Shown here: positions 1-8,043 of the stretch, one piece after another | Numbering within the stretch: position 1 is the first letter of the stretch | Layout of the letters: every line of letters begins with the position of its first letter | Origin: Rhodothermaceae bacterium | GTDB lineage: Bacteria; Bacteroidota; Rhodothermia; Rhodothermales; Rubricoccaceae | Assembly: GCA_013003465.1 (NCBI GenBank) | Contig: JABDIZ010000020.1 | Location: 1 to 12,914, forward strand | Reading direction: 5' to 3' | DNA: 12,914 nt | Position numbers and translations under genes: made by a program | The notes under the pieces: generated by a model | Told to the model about the DNA's origin: nothing | The model's database searches: none | The model's input: only the letters and a program-made list of their open reading frames with translations

Positions 1-295
1 GCGCAGAGCCGACCCCGCTCCGCTGCTGCTCCGGCAACACGGCCATCGGCGCGAGCCCCATCGCCACAAGACCGGGCTGGGGCGGCGCGAACGCCATCGG
101 CGTGAACAGGATGTGCCCGATGACGGCACCGTCCTGCTCGGCGACCAAGCTCAGAAAGGGCTCAGCTTGGTCGCGGAGGCGGTCCACGAGGTCGGCCTCA
201 TCGGGCTGCCCGAAGGCGGCTTTGTTCACCCATCGCACTGCCGGGACATCGCGCGGCTCCTCGGGGCGCACCTCGATGTCGAGCATCGCCGCCAT
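1..295 (-). CDS. GNAT-family N-acetyltransferase (partial, C-terminus beyond left edge)
   Basis: This is a 98-codon N-terminal fragment of an acetyl-CoA-dependent N-acetyltransferase of the GNAT fold; the substrate cannot be read from the sequence. The protein begins MAAMLDIEVRPEEPRDVPAV, typical of the first GNAT strand and helix. Strands follow at about residues 48-66 (SLVAEQDGAVIGHILFTPM). The acetyl-CoA motif A is visible at residues 81-98: LAPMAVLPEQ followed by QRSGVGSA, giving the Q/R-x-x-G-x-G pyrophosphate loop (R92, G94, G96). The pattern recalls the YhbS-like subgroup. The ATG at 295-293 shares its A with the TAA stop of the upstream VWA gene (TAATG), which suggests translational coupling. 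A second in-frame ATG at 286-284 is an alternative start. The rest of the protein (motif B) lies outside the window. The family call is firm; the role is unknown. Confidence 0.85.
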   Translation of the reverse strand, partial: MAAMLDIEVRPEEPRDVPAVRWVNKAAFGQPDEADLVDRLRDQAEPFLSLVAEQDGAVIGHILFTPMAFAPPQPGLVAMGLAPMAVLPEQQRSGVGSA

Positions 296-1401
296 TACCG
301 GGTGAATTTGCGCCGGTTGCGGACGTAGTCCTCGAAGAGGAACCCGCCGAGGTCGTCGAGCGAGGCGTAGTAGGCACGGCCCTGGTTCACCTCGGTGAGC
401 TGCCGGACGAAGTTCTGGAGGTACGGATCGCGCGCGATCATGAACGTGGTGATCGTGATGCGCTCGCGGCGGCAGATGGCGGCCTCGTCGAGCACCTTGT
501 TTACGATGCGGCGGTCGAGGCCATAGGCGTTTTTGTAGAGCCGCCCGTACTCGAAGTGCGCGCTCGGCTTGCCGTCGGTGATGAGGAAGATCTGCTTGTT
601 GCGGTTCTTCCGTCGGCGCAGGATGTCGCGGGCGCGCTGGAGCCCGGCGCGCGTGTTGGTGTGGAACGGCCCGACCTGGAGGTACGGCAGGTCCTTGATC
701 TCCACCTCCCAGGCGTCGTTGCCGAAGGCCACGATGTCGAGCGTGTCTTTGGGGTACTGGCGCGTGATGAGTTCGGCGAGGGCGAGCGCCGTCTTCCGGG
801 CGGGCGTGATGCGATCCTCGCCGTAGAGAATCATCGAGTGGCTAAGGTCAATCATCAGCACCGTCGCCACCGAGGTGTGGTGATCGGTCTCGAAGACCTG
901 AAAGTCGTCCTCGTGGAGCGAGAAGTCGCCGATGCCGCCACGCCGGTAGGCGTTGGAGAGCGTGCCGGTCACGTCGAGGTTGGACACGTCGTCGCCGAAC
1001 GCGTAGGGGCGCGTCTCGGGCTGGCGCTCGTCGCCCGCGCCGCTGAACGGTGTTCGGTGGTTGCCTCGCCCCGCCTTGCGGAGTTGCGAGAAGATTTCTT
1101 CGAGGGAACGCTCGCGGAGGCCGCGCTCGGCCTTGGCCGTGATCTGCACAACCCCGGTCTCGTCGTCGCGCTCGATGTAGCCGCGGTTCTGGAGTTCCTC
1201 GATGAACTCGCCGAGACTCATGCCCTCCTCGTCGCCGGTGAGGTTGTAGCGCTCATCCAACTGCGTGAGCCAATTGAGGGCCTCTGCCGCGTCCCCTCCA
1301 GTGTGATAGAGGAGTTGCTGGAAGAGGTCGAAGAGCGTGTCGAAGGAGGAGCGGGCGGCGCCGTGGCGCTGGTCGTCCCACTCGCTATAGCGGAAGCGCA
1401 T
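295..1401 (-). CDS. VWA (von Willebrand A) domain protein, CoxE-like / magnesium-chelatase-associated type
   Basis: A 368-residue cytoplasmic protein with no signal peptide or membrane segment. The N-terminal half (about 1-170) is helical, beginning MRFRYSEWDD. The C-terminal half is a VWA domain with a complete metal-ion-dependent adhesion site: DLSHS (D185, S187, S189), a Thr in HTNTRAG (about 248-250) and the ITDG aspartate (D276). The overall pattern, including the sequence RPYAFGDD before the domain and a conserved tail, resembles VWA proteins found beside MoxR/magnesium-chelatase-like AAA+ ATPases in actinobacteria. Such proteins usually act as adaptors for the ATPase; no ATPase lies in this window. 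I chose ATG at 1401. The frame can be extended to a TTG at 1458, but those 19 codons run through the inverted repeat at 1408-1473 and look unlike protein. There is no Shine-Dalgarno sequence. Its stop overlaps the GNAT start. The domain call is secure; the role is inferred. Confidence 0.88.
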   Translation of the reverse strand: MRFRYSEWDDQRHGAARSSFDTLFDLFQQLLYHTGGDAAEALNWLTQLDERYNLTGDEEGMSLGEFIEELQNRGYIERDDETGVVQITAKAERGLRERSLEEIFSQLRKAGRGNHRTPFSGAGDERQPETRPYAFGDDVSNLDVTGTLSNAYRRGGIGDFSLHEDDFQVFETDHHTSVATVLMIDLSHSMILYGEDRITPARKTALALAELITRQYPKDTLDIVAFGNDAWEVEIKDLPYLQVGPFHTNTRAGLQRARDILRRRKNRNKQIFLITDGKPSAHFEYGRLYKNAYGLDRRIVNKVLDEAAICRRERITITTFMIARDPYLQNFVRQLTEVNQGRAYYASLDDLGGFLFEDYVRNRRKFTR

Positions 1402-1407
1402 GAGTCT

Positions 1408-1473
1408 GTTGCGTATTTCGTATTGCGTAAGGGTGCCGGGTCCGTTTCCTGTACGCAATGCGGACTACGCAAT
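1408..1473. repeat. Symmetric inverted repeat with four TTGCGTA/TACGCAA units
   Basis: Two 22-nt arms (1408-1429 and 1452-1473) are reverse complements at 18 of 22 positions and are separated by a 22-nt spacer. Each arm holds two heptamers: TTGCGTA at 1409-1415 and 1423-1429, and TACGCAA at 1452-1458 and 1466-1472. The two heptamers in each arm start 14 nt apart, and the whole array is exactly symmetric about 1440/1441. It fills most of the gap between the TPR stop (1500) and the VWA start (1401), ending just before the VWA ATG. It could be a multi-site operator, an mRNA hairpin affecting VWA translation, or a dispersed palindromic repeat (REP-like). The sequence shows only the symmetry. Confidence 0.75.
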
Positions 1474-1499
1474 ACCAGTCACTACCCTCTGCGTTCCGG

Positions 1500-2663
1500 C
1501 TACCCCCGATACGGCCGTTCGAGGTAGAGCCGGGCGCGGTCGTGTGCCCCGGCGCGGTCCGGTAGCTCCAGCACCTGCTCGTAGCGCCGGATGGCGATCT
1601 CGCGTTCGCCGCGGGCGTCGTGCGCCATCCCCTGCCGGAGCCGCCCGAGCACCTGGAAGGTCGTCACCTGCGGACGCCGCTGGCTGAGCTGCTGGAGTTG
1701 CACGAGGTAGCCGAGCGCCTGATCGTAGGCACTCCGGCGCATGGCGTTGCGCGCGAGATAGTAGTAGGCCTGCTCCGCCGCCCCATCGTTGTAGCCGGTT
1801 TCTCTCTTCAGGCGTAGTGCCAACACGGCTCGGAAGACCGCATCGGCCTCGTTCATGCGCCCCATGTTGGTCAGCACGCGCCCCTCCATCGTGTGGAAGA
1901 AGGCGTTGCGCGGGTAGTAGAAGCGCAGCCATTGGATGTAGCGCAGCGCCTCGTCGTAGTCGTGCTCGTGGAGGTAGTGGAGTAGCGCGAGTTGATACGC
2001 CGCCTCGGCCTGGAGGTAAGTGCCGTGGATGAAGGTCTCTTCCAGCAGATCCTTGCCTCGTGCCCGGTCGCCGCGCGCGAAGAAGCGCAGCAACGTACGG
2101 AAGCGCGGGTAGTCGTCGCGGAGGGTGGCGGCGTAGTAGTCATAGACGCCTCGGCCGAACTGGTAGTCCGGGTTGCGCGGATCGCGGCGGGACACATCGA
2201 GCACGTAATCGATCGCGCCCTTGGCATCGAAGGCGGCGCGGAGGTAGTCGCGACGATTGGCGCGGAGACGGGCGCGGAAGGCGAGCGCCGAGCCCTTGAA
2301 GAACAGCGCGTCGGTGTCGTAGGGATCACGGCGGAGGCGCCGGTCCGCAAGGCGGACGACCTCACCCATCGCGTCGTAGAAGGCCTCGTCGCGGCTCTCG
2401 TCGGCGAGGTCGGCGAGGATCTGCCACCAGGGCACGAGCGCCTGCATGAACGCCGCCGCCGGGTGGGCCGGGTGCTCCGCTGCAAGGCTGTCGAAGACAA
2501 CCTCGGCCTCGGCGAACTGCATGTTGTAGAGGTAACCAAGGCCACGGCGCGCGCTGTGCTCGAACAGCGAATCGGCGAGCAGGCCATCATCCTGGGCGCG
2601 GGCCTGGGGCGCCACGGCACCGCATCCTAGAGCGACGAGCAGGGCTAAAACAAACCGAAGCAT
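1500..2663 (-). CDS. Exported tetratricopeptide-repeat (TPR) protein
   Basis: A 387-residue protein with a Sec signal peptide, MLRFVLALLVALGCGAVAPQ, followed by ARAQ; a type I cleavage after A23 is likely. A lipobox reading (ALGC at 11-14) is possible but is poor at -3. The mature part is almost all alpha-helical, with TPR-like pairs seen as repeated A/G-Y-A patterns: about 38-65 (GYLYNMQFAEAEVVFDSLAA), 220-255 (YQLALLHYLHEHDYDEALRY), 262-290 (TMEGRVLTNMGRMNEADAVF) and 305-375 (YYYLARNAMRRSAYDQALGY; final GEREIAIRRYEQVLEL). It probably acts as a periplasmic or envelope scaffold; no partner is visible. The frame can be extended to a GTG at 2723, but that would bury the signal peptide, so ATG 2663 was chosen. 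It lies 98 bp upstream of the VWA gene on the same strand and may be the first gene of that operon. Confidence 0.85.
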   Translation of the reverse strand: MLRFVLALLVALGCGAVAPQARAQDDGLLADSLFEHSARRGLGYLYNMQFAEAEVVFDSLAAEHPAHPAAAFMQALVPWWQILADLADESRDEAFYDAMGEVVRLADRRLRRDPYDTDALFFKGSALAFRARLRANRRDYLRAAFDAKGAIDYVLDVSRRDPRNPDYQFGRGVYDYYAATLRDDYPRFRTLLRFFARGDRARGKDLLEETFIHGTYLQAEAAYQLALLHYLHEHDYDEALRYIQWLRFYYPRNAFFHTMEGRVLTNMGRMNEADAVFRAVLALRLKRETGYNDGAAEQAYYYLARNAMRRSAYDQALGYLVQLQQLSQRRPQVTTFQVLGRLRQGMAHDARGEREIAIRRYEQVLELPDRAGAHDRARLYLERPYRG

Positions 2664-2908
2664 GGCGTGGGGGACGAGACTCGGCCCATGTACGCCGAGC
2701 GATCCACGGAGTGCCCGGTGCACCGGTGGCTGATCGTACGCGCCACCGCCCTGCTTCGAATCCGTCTCCTCCGTTCAGCCCTTCCGATTTATGCGCTCGC
2801 TCTAGTATTTTTTCCTATCCTGTTCAGGACATGTGTAGGATGTGCGCCCGGGCGGGATGTCGTTCCGGGGTTCGCTCCGCACCAGAGGCTTACCTGGCCA
2901 CCCCGCCC
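2664..2908. promoter_or_regulatory. Divergent intergenic region between TPR gene and CheB/CheR-kinase gene
   Basis: This 245-bp region must hold promoters for both the minus-strand TPR gene and the plus-strand signalling operon. A distinctly AT-richer stretch lies at about 2786-2850. On the plus strand, TTCCGA (2782-2787) and TAGTAT (2803-2808) are 15 bp apart and make a weak sigma70-like candidate. A small dyad, TCCTG-tt-CAGGA, lies at 2818-2829 just after it. No Shine-Dalgarno sequence precedes either start. The kinase frame stays open through this DNA from a GTG at 2711, but the 66 encoded residues (Pro, Arg and Cys rich) look non-coding. The individual elements are weak; the assignment as a divergent control region is by position. 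Confidence 0.35.
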
Positions 2909-5900
2909 ATGACGCGCCGCGCCGCCGCGCCCGTCTTTCTGGATACCGACGTGTCTGCTCGCCCCGACGCCGCAAGCGACCCTCCTGACCGCGCAGCGGT
3001 ACTGGATGAAGGAGCCCTGGAAGACGGGCGGGTTCAGCCGGTCCTCCCGTTCCCCGTCGTCGGGATCGGGGCCTCGGCGGGAGGCCTGAACGCCCTCGGG
3101 CGCTTCTTCGATGCGCTCCCTGATGAACCCGGCATGGCGTTCATCATCGTGCAGCACCTCTCGCCCAATCACACGAGCGAACTGGCCCACCTCCTCCAGG
3201 CGCACACCAGCCTCAACGTCACGCAAGTGACGGGCTCCACGGAGGTCCATCCCAATCACGTCTACGTGATCCCGCCGGGCAAGAGCCTCACGCTCGATGA
3301 CGGGCGGCTCGAACTCGCCGACTCCGAACCCCTCCCCGGCTTCCGCTCCCCCATCGACCTTCTCCTCCGGTCCCTCGCAGCGGAACAGGGCGCCCGCGCG
3401 GTAGGCATCGTGCTCTCGGGGACAGGTTCCGATGGAACGCTGGGCCTCAAAGCGATCAAGGAGCACGCCGGGCTCACCCTGGCTCAGGAACCGGAAGACG
3501 CCGAGTACGACAGCATGCCCGCAAGGGCCATCGGCACGGGCCTCGTGGACGTGGTGGCCCCGGCGGATGAACTCGCTCACAGGCTATCTGATATCGAGCA
3601 CCTCGCGGCCACCCATCCCCTGATCACCGCCGTAGACGACCTGGCAACGAACGACGAGGAAGCGCTCGGACGCATCTTCGCTCTGCTCCGCTCCCGCGCC
3701 GGGCACGACTTCTCGCACTACAAGCGCTCGACCATCCTCCGGCGCCTCGCCCGGCGCCTCCACGTCAACCAGTTCGAAGAACTCTCTGCCTACCTCGCCT
3801 ACCTCCGGACCGACACCGAGGAGTCAGACGCCCTCTTCCGCGATTTACTCATCTCCGTTACCCATTTTTTCCGCGACCCGGCAGCCTTCCGCACCCTCGA
3901 ACACGACGTGCTTCCCCGCCTGTTCGAGGGCAAGGAGACCGGGGACCCCATGCGCGTGTGGGTGCCCGGCTGCGCTACGGGAGAGGAGGCGTATTCCCTG
4001 GCCATGCTGCTGTCCGAATACGCCGGTTGCCTCCAGGGCGCCCCCGATTTCCAGCTCTTCGCCACCGACCTCGACAACAAGGCCGTCGCCTTTGCCCGCG
4101 AGGCCCTCTACCCGCACACCATCGCGGCGGAGATCTCGCCGGACCGGCTCCAACGGTTTTTCCAGCCGGAGGCCGAGGGCTACCGCGTCCGGCGCGACCT
4201 GCGCGAACGCCTCCTCTTCGCGCCACACAACCTACTTGAGCATCCGCCCTTTTCGAAACTCGACCTCATCTCCTGTCGCAACCTGCTGATTTATCTTCAG
4301 CGAAGCGTACAGGATCAGTTGTTCGAGCTGTTCCACTACGCGCTGCGCCCTGGAGGCTTTCTCTTCCTCGGCACTTCCGAGAGCGCCGACCGCGCCGCGC
4401 CGCTCTTCCGCGCCTTCGACAAAACCCACCGCCTCTACTGCCGCCAGGACGTCACGCCCACCTCCCCCACGCGGCTCAACCTGGACCGCTCGCCGTTCCC
4501 TCCGTCCCTCTTTGCCGACCAGACCCCGGTGCCGACCCAACCCCTACGGGAGCGCAGCCTGACGGCGCAGTACGATGCCTGGACGCTCGCACGCCATGCC
4601 CCGCCTCGCCTGCTGGTCAACCGCCAGGGCGACATCGTCTACGTCTTCGGCGAGGCGGGGCGCTACCTCGTCCAGCGCGAAGGCCCGGTCACGCAGAACG
4701 TGCTCCAGCGCATCCGCGACGGCCTTCAGATCGATCTGCGCACGGCCCTCTTCCGCGCCATCGAACACCGCGAGAGTACGGATTCTCGCGTGCGCCGGGT
4801 CGAGGTGGAGGGAAGCGAACGCGCGGTGCGCCTCCACGTTGGCCCCATCGAAGCCGAGGAGTTCCCGGAAGGCTTCGCCGAGATCGTCTTCATCGAGTAC
4901 GACGCCGAGGTCCTCGATGTCATCGGGGTGCAACCAACCGACGGCGAGGCCGGGCATCCCCTCCTCGGTCGCCTCGAAGAAGAGCTACAGGAAACGCGCG
5001 ATCGGTTGCAGTCCACCATCGAAGAGCAGGAGACGAGCAACGAAGAACTGCGGATCTCGAACGAAGAGCTTCAAGTCGTAAACCAGGAGCTGCTGAGCAC
5101 GACGGAGGAGTTGGAGACGAGCAAGGAGGAGTTGCAGTCGATCAACGAGGAACTCAGCACCGTCAACCAGGAGCTCAAGACCAAGATCGAAGAACTCGAC
5201 CGCGCCAACGCCGACCTTCAGAACCTGATGGCGGCTACGGAGATCGCCACGCTCTTCCTCGACCACGACCTCCGCCTCCAGCGCTTCACGCCCCGAACTG
5301 CGGACCTTTTCCACGTCCTCCCTTCCGACGTGGGCCGCCCCTTCGAGCACCTCACCCACCGCCTCAACCACGGCACCCTGCCCGACCTCGCGCGCCACGT
5401 GCTCGACTCGCTGGAACTGGTCCAAGAGGAGACGCAGACAAAGGACGGACGCTGGTTCCAGCTTCGGATGTTCCCGTATCTGACCCACGAGGACCGCATC
5501 GGCGGCGTGGTGCTGACCCTCGTCGAGATCACGCGGCTGAAGGAAGCCGAAGCCACCACCGCCGCTTACGCCGCGCAGCAGGCCGCCATCGCCGAGCTCG
5601 GCCTCCTCGCCGTCGAGACGACCGACCTGGACCTGCTCTTCGACACGGCCTGCCGCCGCGTGAGCACCGTGCTGGAGAATGAATTCTGCAAAGTCCTCGA
5701 ACTCGATCCCGATGGGACACACCTGCGGCTCCGCAACGGCGTCGGCTGGAAGGACGGAATCGTAGGAGAGGCCCGCGTGCCCAACGACCCCGGCTCGCAG
5801 GCGGGCTATACGCTTCTGGCTTCAGGGCCAGTGCTCGTAGAAGACGTGGCGCATGAGGAGCGCTTTACGGCACCCGCACTCCTGCGCGATCATGCGGTGG

Positions 5901-8038
5901 TGAGCGGCATGAGCACCCCCATCTTCAGCCCCGACGGCCCCTGGGGGGTCCTCGGCACGCACGACACTCGCGCCCGCTCCTTCACCGACGACGACGCCCG
6001 CTTCCTCCAGGCCATCGCGTATGTCCTCGGCGAATCGATCCAGCGACACCACAACGAGACGGCGCTCCAGGAGCGCGTCGCCGTCCTCGATGCGGTCATC
6101 GAGTCCATGCCGGAAGCCGTCTACATCGGCAACGGGACGACGATTCAACAGTGCAACCACGCAGCACTCGACCTCATCGGCGCGGCGTCGCTCGATGACC
6201 TCCAAGGGCACTCTGCCGAGCTCGCACAGAAATTCAACGTCCGCGACCCAGAGACCGGCGAGCCCGTGCCTCCCGGCTCCACGCCGTTTGCTCGCGCACT
6301 CGCAGGCGAAGTCGCCGTCGCCGAACTCCTCGCTAGGAAGGCCTCTACGGGCCAGGAGGTATTCCTTCGGGCCTCGGCAGCCCCTATCCGCCTCCACGGC
6401 GAAATCATCGGTGCCGTTGGCGTCCACACCGATCTCACGGAGCGGCGGCAGATCGAGCAGACGCTGGCCCAGAACGCTGTCACCATCCGCGCACAGTTGC
6501 AAGAAATCGAGGCCATTTATTCGCGCGCTCCGGTCGGAATGGCCTTAAATGACCGGGACCTCCGGTTCCGCCGCATCAATGGGCGGCTGGCCGCCATCAA
6601 CGGCCCGACGGTCGAGGAGCACCTCGGCAAGACGGTGCGGGAGGTCCTCCCCGAGCTCGCAGACCAAATCGAGCCGATCTATCAGTCGGTCCTCGACACG
6701 GGCAATCCCATCCACGATCTGGAAATCCGGGGCACGACCACCGCCGATCCCGACCAGGAGAACATCTGGCTCTGTAGCTACGTGCCGCAGTTCGACGAAG
6801 GCGGGGAAGTCATCGGGGTCAACGTGGTTGTCCGCGACGTGACGACGCAACGTCGCGCGGAGGAGGCCCTTGCCGAGAGCCGGAAGGATCTCGCGGCCGA
6901 GCAGGCCCGCCTCGAAGCCATCCTCCAACAGTTGCCCATCGGGGTGATGATCGCCGAGCCCCCCGACACGACGCTCGTCTTCTCCAATGACGCGGCCGCC
7001 CACCTCGTCGAGGACACGGTTGAATGGGAAACGCATGGCGCAGCGTTCGACCGCTGGATCCTGCGCGACCTCGACGGAAAGGTCTATCCTCCCGAGCGGC
7101 TGCCCATACGGCGGGCGCTCTACGAGAGCGAAATCGTTCGAGGTGAGAATGTCACCTTCTCTCGCCCCGACGGCTCCCCGTTGTACATCCGCCTCTACGC
7201 CGGGCCGATCCGCAACGCCGAGGGCGAGATCGTAGCAGGCGTGGTGGCCTTCGACGATGTGTCGCAAGAGATGGAAGCGCGCGAATCCCTCCGCGCGCTC
7301 GCAGCCACACTCGAAGAGCGCGTTGCCAAGCGGACGGCCCAGGCGCGGGCGCTCGCCACGGCACTGACCGTCGCCGAGCAGCAGGAGCGGAGCCGCATCG
7401 CGCAGGTGCTCCACGACGACCTCCAGCAGATCCTCTACGGGCTCCGCCTCAAGCTGCAGGCCCTCCTCAAAGACGTGCGCCGGGCCGACTCGGAGCGGGC
7501 GCAGGCCGAACACGAAGCCGCGATAGGCCATCTGGAGCGCTCCGACACGTTGCTCGTCGAGGCCCTCCACACCACACGTACGCTTACGCTCGATCTCAAG
7601 CCACCCATTTTTTCAGGGGAAGGACTGGACGCCACCCTGACCTGGCTGGCGCAGCACATGACGGACACCTACGATCTCGCGGTGACACTACACCTGGAGG
7701 AACCCACCTCGCATCCGCCGCCGCATCTACACGCCCTCGTCTTCCAGATCGTCCGCGAACTCCTCTTCAACATCATCAAGCACGCGGGCGTAAACGCTGC
7801 CGATGTTTACGTAAAGGCCCCGCAACACAGGTTCTTCTCCGTGGTAGTCGAGGACCACGGGGTCGGGTTCGATCCGTCCCTACTCAGCGAAAGCCTGGGT
7901 GGCTTCGGGCTCGTCAGCGTCCGCGAGCGCCTGAGCCTCTTCGGCGGCGACCTCGACATTTGGTCCGACCCGACCGCCGGTACGCGGATCACCCTCACCC
8001 TGCCCCTTCAGGCTTCCACTGAGCCGCCAACTACCTAG
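2909..8038 (+). CDS. CheB-CheR-PAS-GAF-PAS hybrid sensor histidine kinase (HisKA_3 type)
   Basis: A soluble 1709-residue protein with no membrane helix. (1) CheB methylesterase, about 46-235, with the catalytic triad present: S56 (GASAGG), H83 (IVQHLSP), D175 (GTGSDG). It lacks the receiver domain of classical CheB. (2) CheR methyltransferase, about 248-514: HFFRDP, SAM-binding loop VWVPGCATGEEAYS (350-363), SCRNLLIYL. (3) PAS-like region, about 560-670. (4) Coiled coil, about 685-773, of consecutive heptads such as SNEELQV, INEELST. (5) PAS, about 775-880. (6) GAF, about 893-1047. (7-9) PAS domains, about 1057-1186, 1196-1320 and 1334-1460. (10) HisKA_3 with H1502 in HDDLQQ (HDxxxQ motif, so phosphatase activity is also possible). 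(11) HATPase_c with N1621, D1649 (DHGVGF) and GGFGLVSVRERL. CheB/CheR normally methylate glutamates on chemoreceptors, but none is encoded here, so the substrate is unknown. The response regulator 5 bp downstream is the likely phosphate acceptor. ATG 2909 was chosen over GTG 2711. Confidence 0.92.
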   Translation: MTRRAAAPVFLDTDVSARPDAASDPPDRAAVLDEGALEDGRVQPVLPFPVVGIGASAGGLNALGRFFDALPDEPGMAFIIVQHLSPNHTSELAHLLQAHTSLNVTQVTGSTEVHPNHVYVIPPGKSLTLDDGRLELADSEPLPGFRSPIDLLLRSLAAEQGARAVGIVLSGTGSDGTLGLKAIKEHAGLTLAQEPEDAEYDSMPARAIGTGLVDVVAPADELAHRLSDIEHLAATHPLITAVDDLATNDEEALGRIFALLRSRAGHDFSHYKRSTILRRLARRLHVNQFEELSAYLAYLRTDTEESDALFRDLLISVTHFFRDPAAFRTLEHDVLPRLFEGKETGDPMRVWVPGCATGEEAYSLAMLLSEYAGCLQGAPDFQLFATDLDNKAVAFAREALYPHTIAAEISPDRLQRFFQPEAEGYRVRRDLRERLLFAPHNLLEHPPFSKLDLISCRNLLIYLQRSVQDQLFELFHYALRPGGFLFLGTSESADRAAPLFRAFDKTHRLYCRQDVTPTSPTRLNLDRSPFPPSLFADQTPVPTQPLRERSLTAQYDAWTLARHAPPRLLVNRQGDIVYVFGEAGRYLVQREGPVTQNVLQRIRDGLQIDLRTALFRAIEHRESTDSRVRRVEVEGSERAVRLHVGPIEAEEFPEGFAEIVFIEYDAEVLDVIGVQPTDGEAGHPLLGRLEEELQETRDRLQSTIEEQETSNEELRISNEELQVVNQELLSTTEELETSKEELQSINEELSTVNQELKTKIEELDRANADLQNLMAATEIATLFLDHDLRLQRFTPRTADLFHVLPSDVGRPFEHLTHRLNHGTLPDLARHVLDSLELVQEETQTKDGRWFQLRMFPYLTHEDRIGGVVLTLVEITRLKEAEATTAAYAAQQAAIAELGLLAVETTDLDLLFDTACRRVSTVLENEFCKVLELDPDGTHLRLRNGVGWKDGIVGEARVPNDPGSQAGYTLLASGPVLVEDVAHEERFTAPALLRDHAVVSGMSTPIFSPDGPWGVLGTHDTRARSFTDDDARFLQAIAYVLGESIQRHHNETALQERVAVLDAVIESMPEAVYIGNGTTIQQCNHAALDLIGAASLDDLQGHSAELAQKFNVRDPETGEPVPPGSTPFARALAGEVAVAELLARKASTGQEVFLRASAAPIRLHGEIIGAVGVHTDLTERRQIEQTLAQNAVTIRAQLQEIEAIYSRAPVGMALNDRDLRFRRINGRLAAINGPTVEEHLGKTVREVLPELADQIEPIYQSVLDTGNPIHDLEIRGTTTADPDQENIWLCSYVPQFDEGGEVIGVNVVVRDVTTQRRAEEALAESRKDLAAEQARLEAILQQLPIGVMIAEPPDTTLVFSNDAAAHLVEDTVEWETHGAAFDRWILRDLDGKVYPPERLPIRRALYESEIVRGENVTFSRPDGSPLYIRLYAGPIRNAEGEIVAGVVAFDDVSQEMEARESLRALAATLEERVAKRTAQARALATALTVAEQQERSRIAQVLHDDLQQILYGLRLKLQALLKDVRRADSERAQAEHEAAIGHLERSDTLLVEALHTTRTLTLDLKPPIFSGEGLDATLTWLAQHMTDTYDLAVTLHLEEPTSHPPPHLHALVFQIVRELLFNIIKHAGVNAADVYVKAPQHRFFSVVVEDHGVGFDPSLLSESLGGFGLVSVRERLSLFGGDLDIWSDPTAGTRITLTLPLQASTEPPTT

Positions 8039-8043
8039 CCACC

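Noticed and set aside
1402..1458. N-terminal extension of the VWA gene to TTG 1458
   Set aside because: It would translate the inverted repeat, is not protein-like, and a good ATG with the family-like start MRFRYSEWDD lies at 1401.
556..1527. Long plus-strand open frame (323 codons) opposite the VWA gene
   Set aside because: It mirrors the VWA coding frame, is rich in Val, Glu, Arg and Ala, and shows no family motif; the opposite strand has a complete metal-binding VWA domain.
1992..2630. Plus-strand open frame of 212 codons opposite the TPR gene
   Set aside because: An antisense shadow in GC-rich DNA; the minus strand gives a signal peptide and TPR repeats.
2664..2723. Extension of the TPR gene to GTG 2723
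   Set aside because: It would place 20 residues in front of a clear Sec signal peptide.
2711..2908. 66-codon extension of the CheB/CheR kinase to GTG 2711
   Set aside because: The residues are rich in Pro, Arg and Cys, match no domain, and occupy the space needed for the divergent promoters.
4985..5722. Minus-strand open frame of 245 codons inside the kinase gene
   Set aside because: Its repetitive Leu/Phe-rich middle is the reverse complement of the heptad coiled coil; there is no independent evidence of coding.
6545..7570. Minus-strand open frame of 341 codons inside the kinase gene
   Set aside because: Antisense to well-formed PAS and HisKA_3 domains; its composition is typical of a shadow frame.
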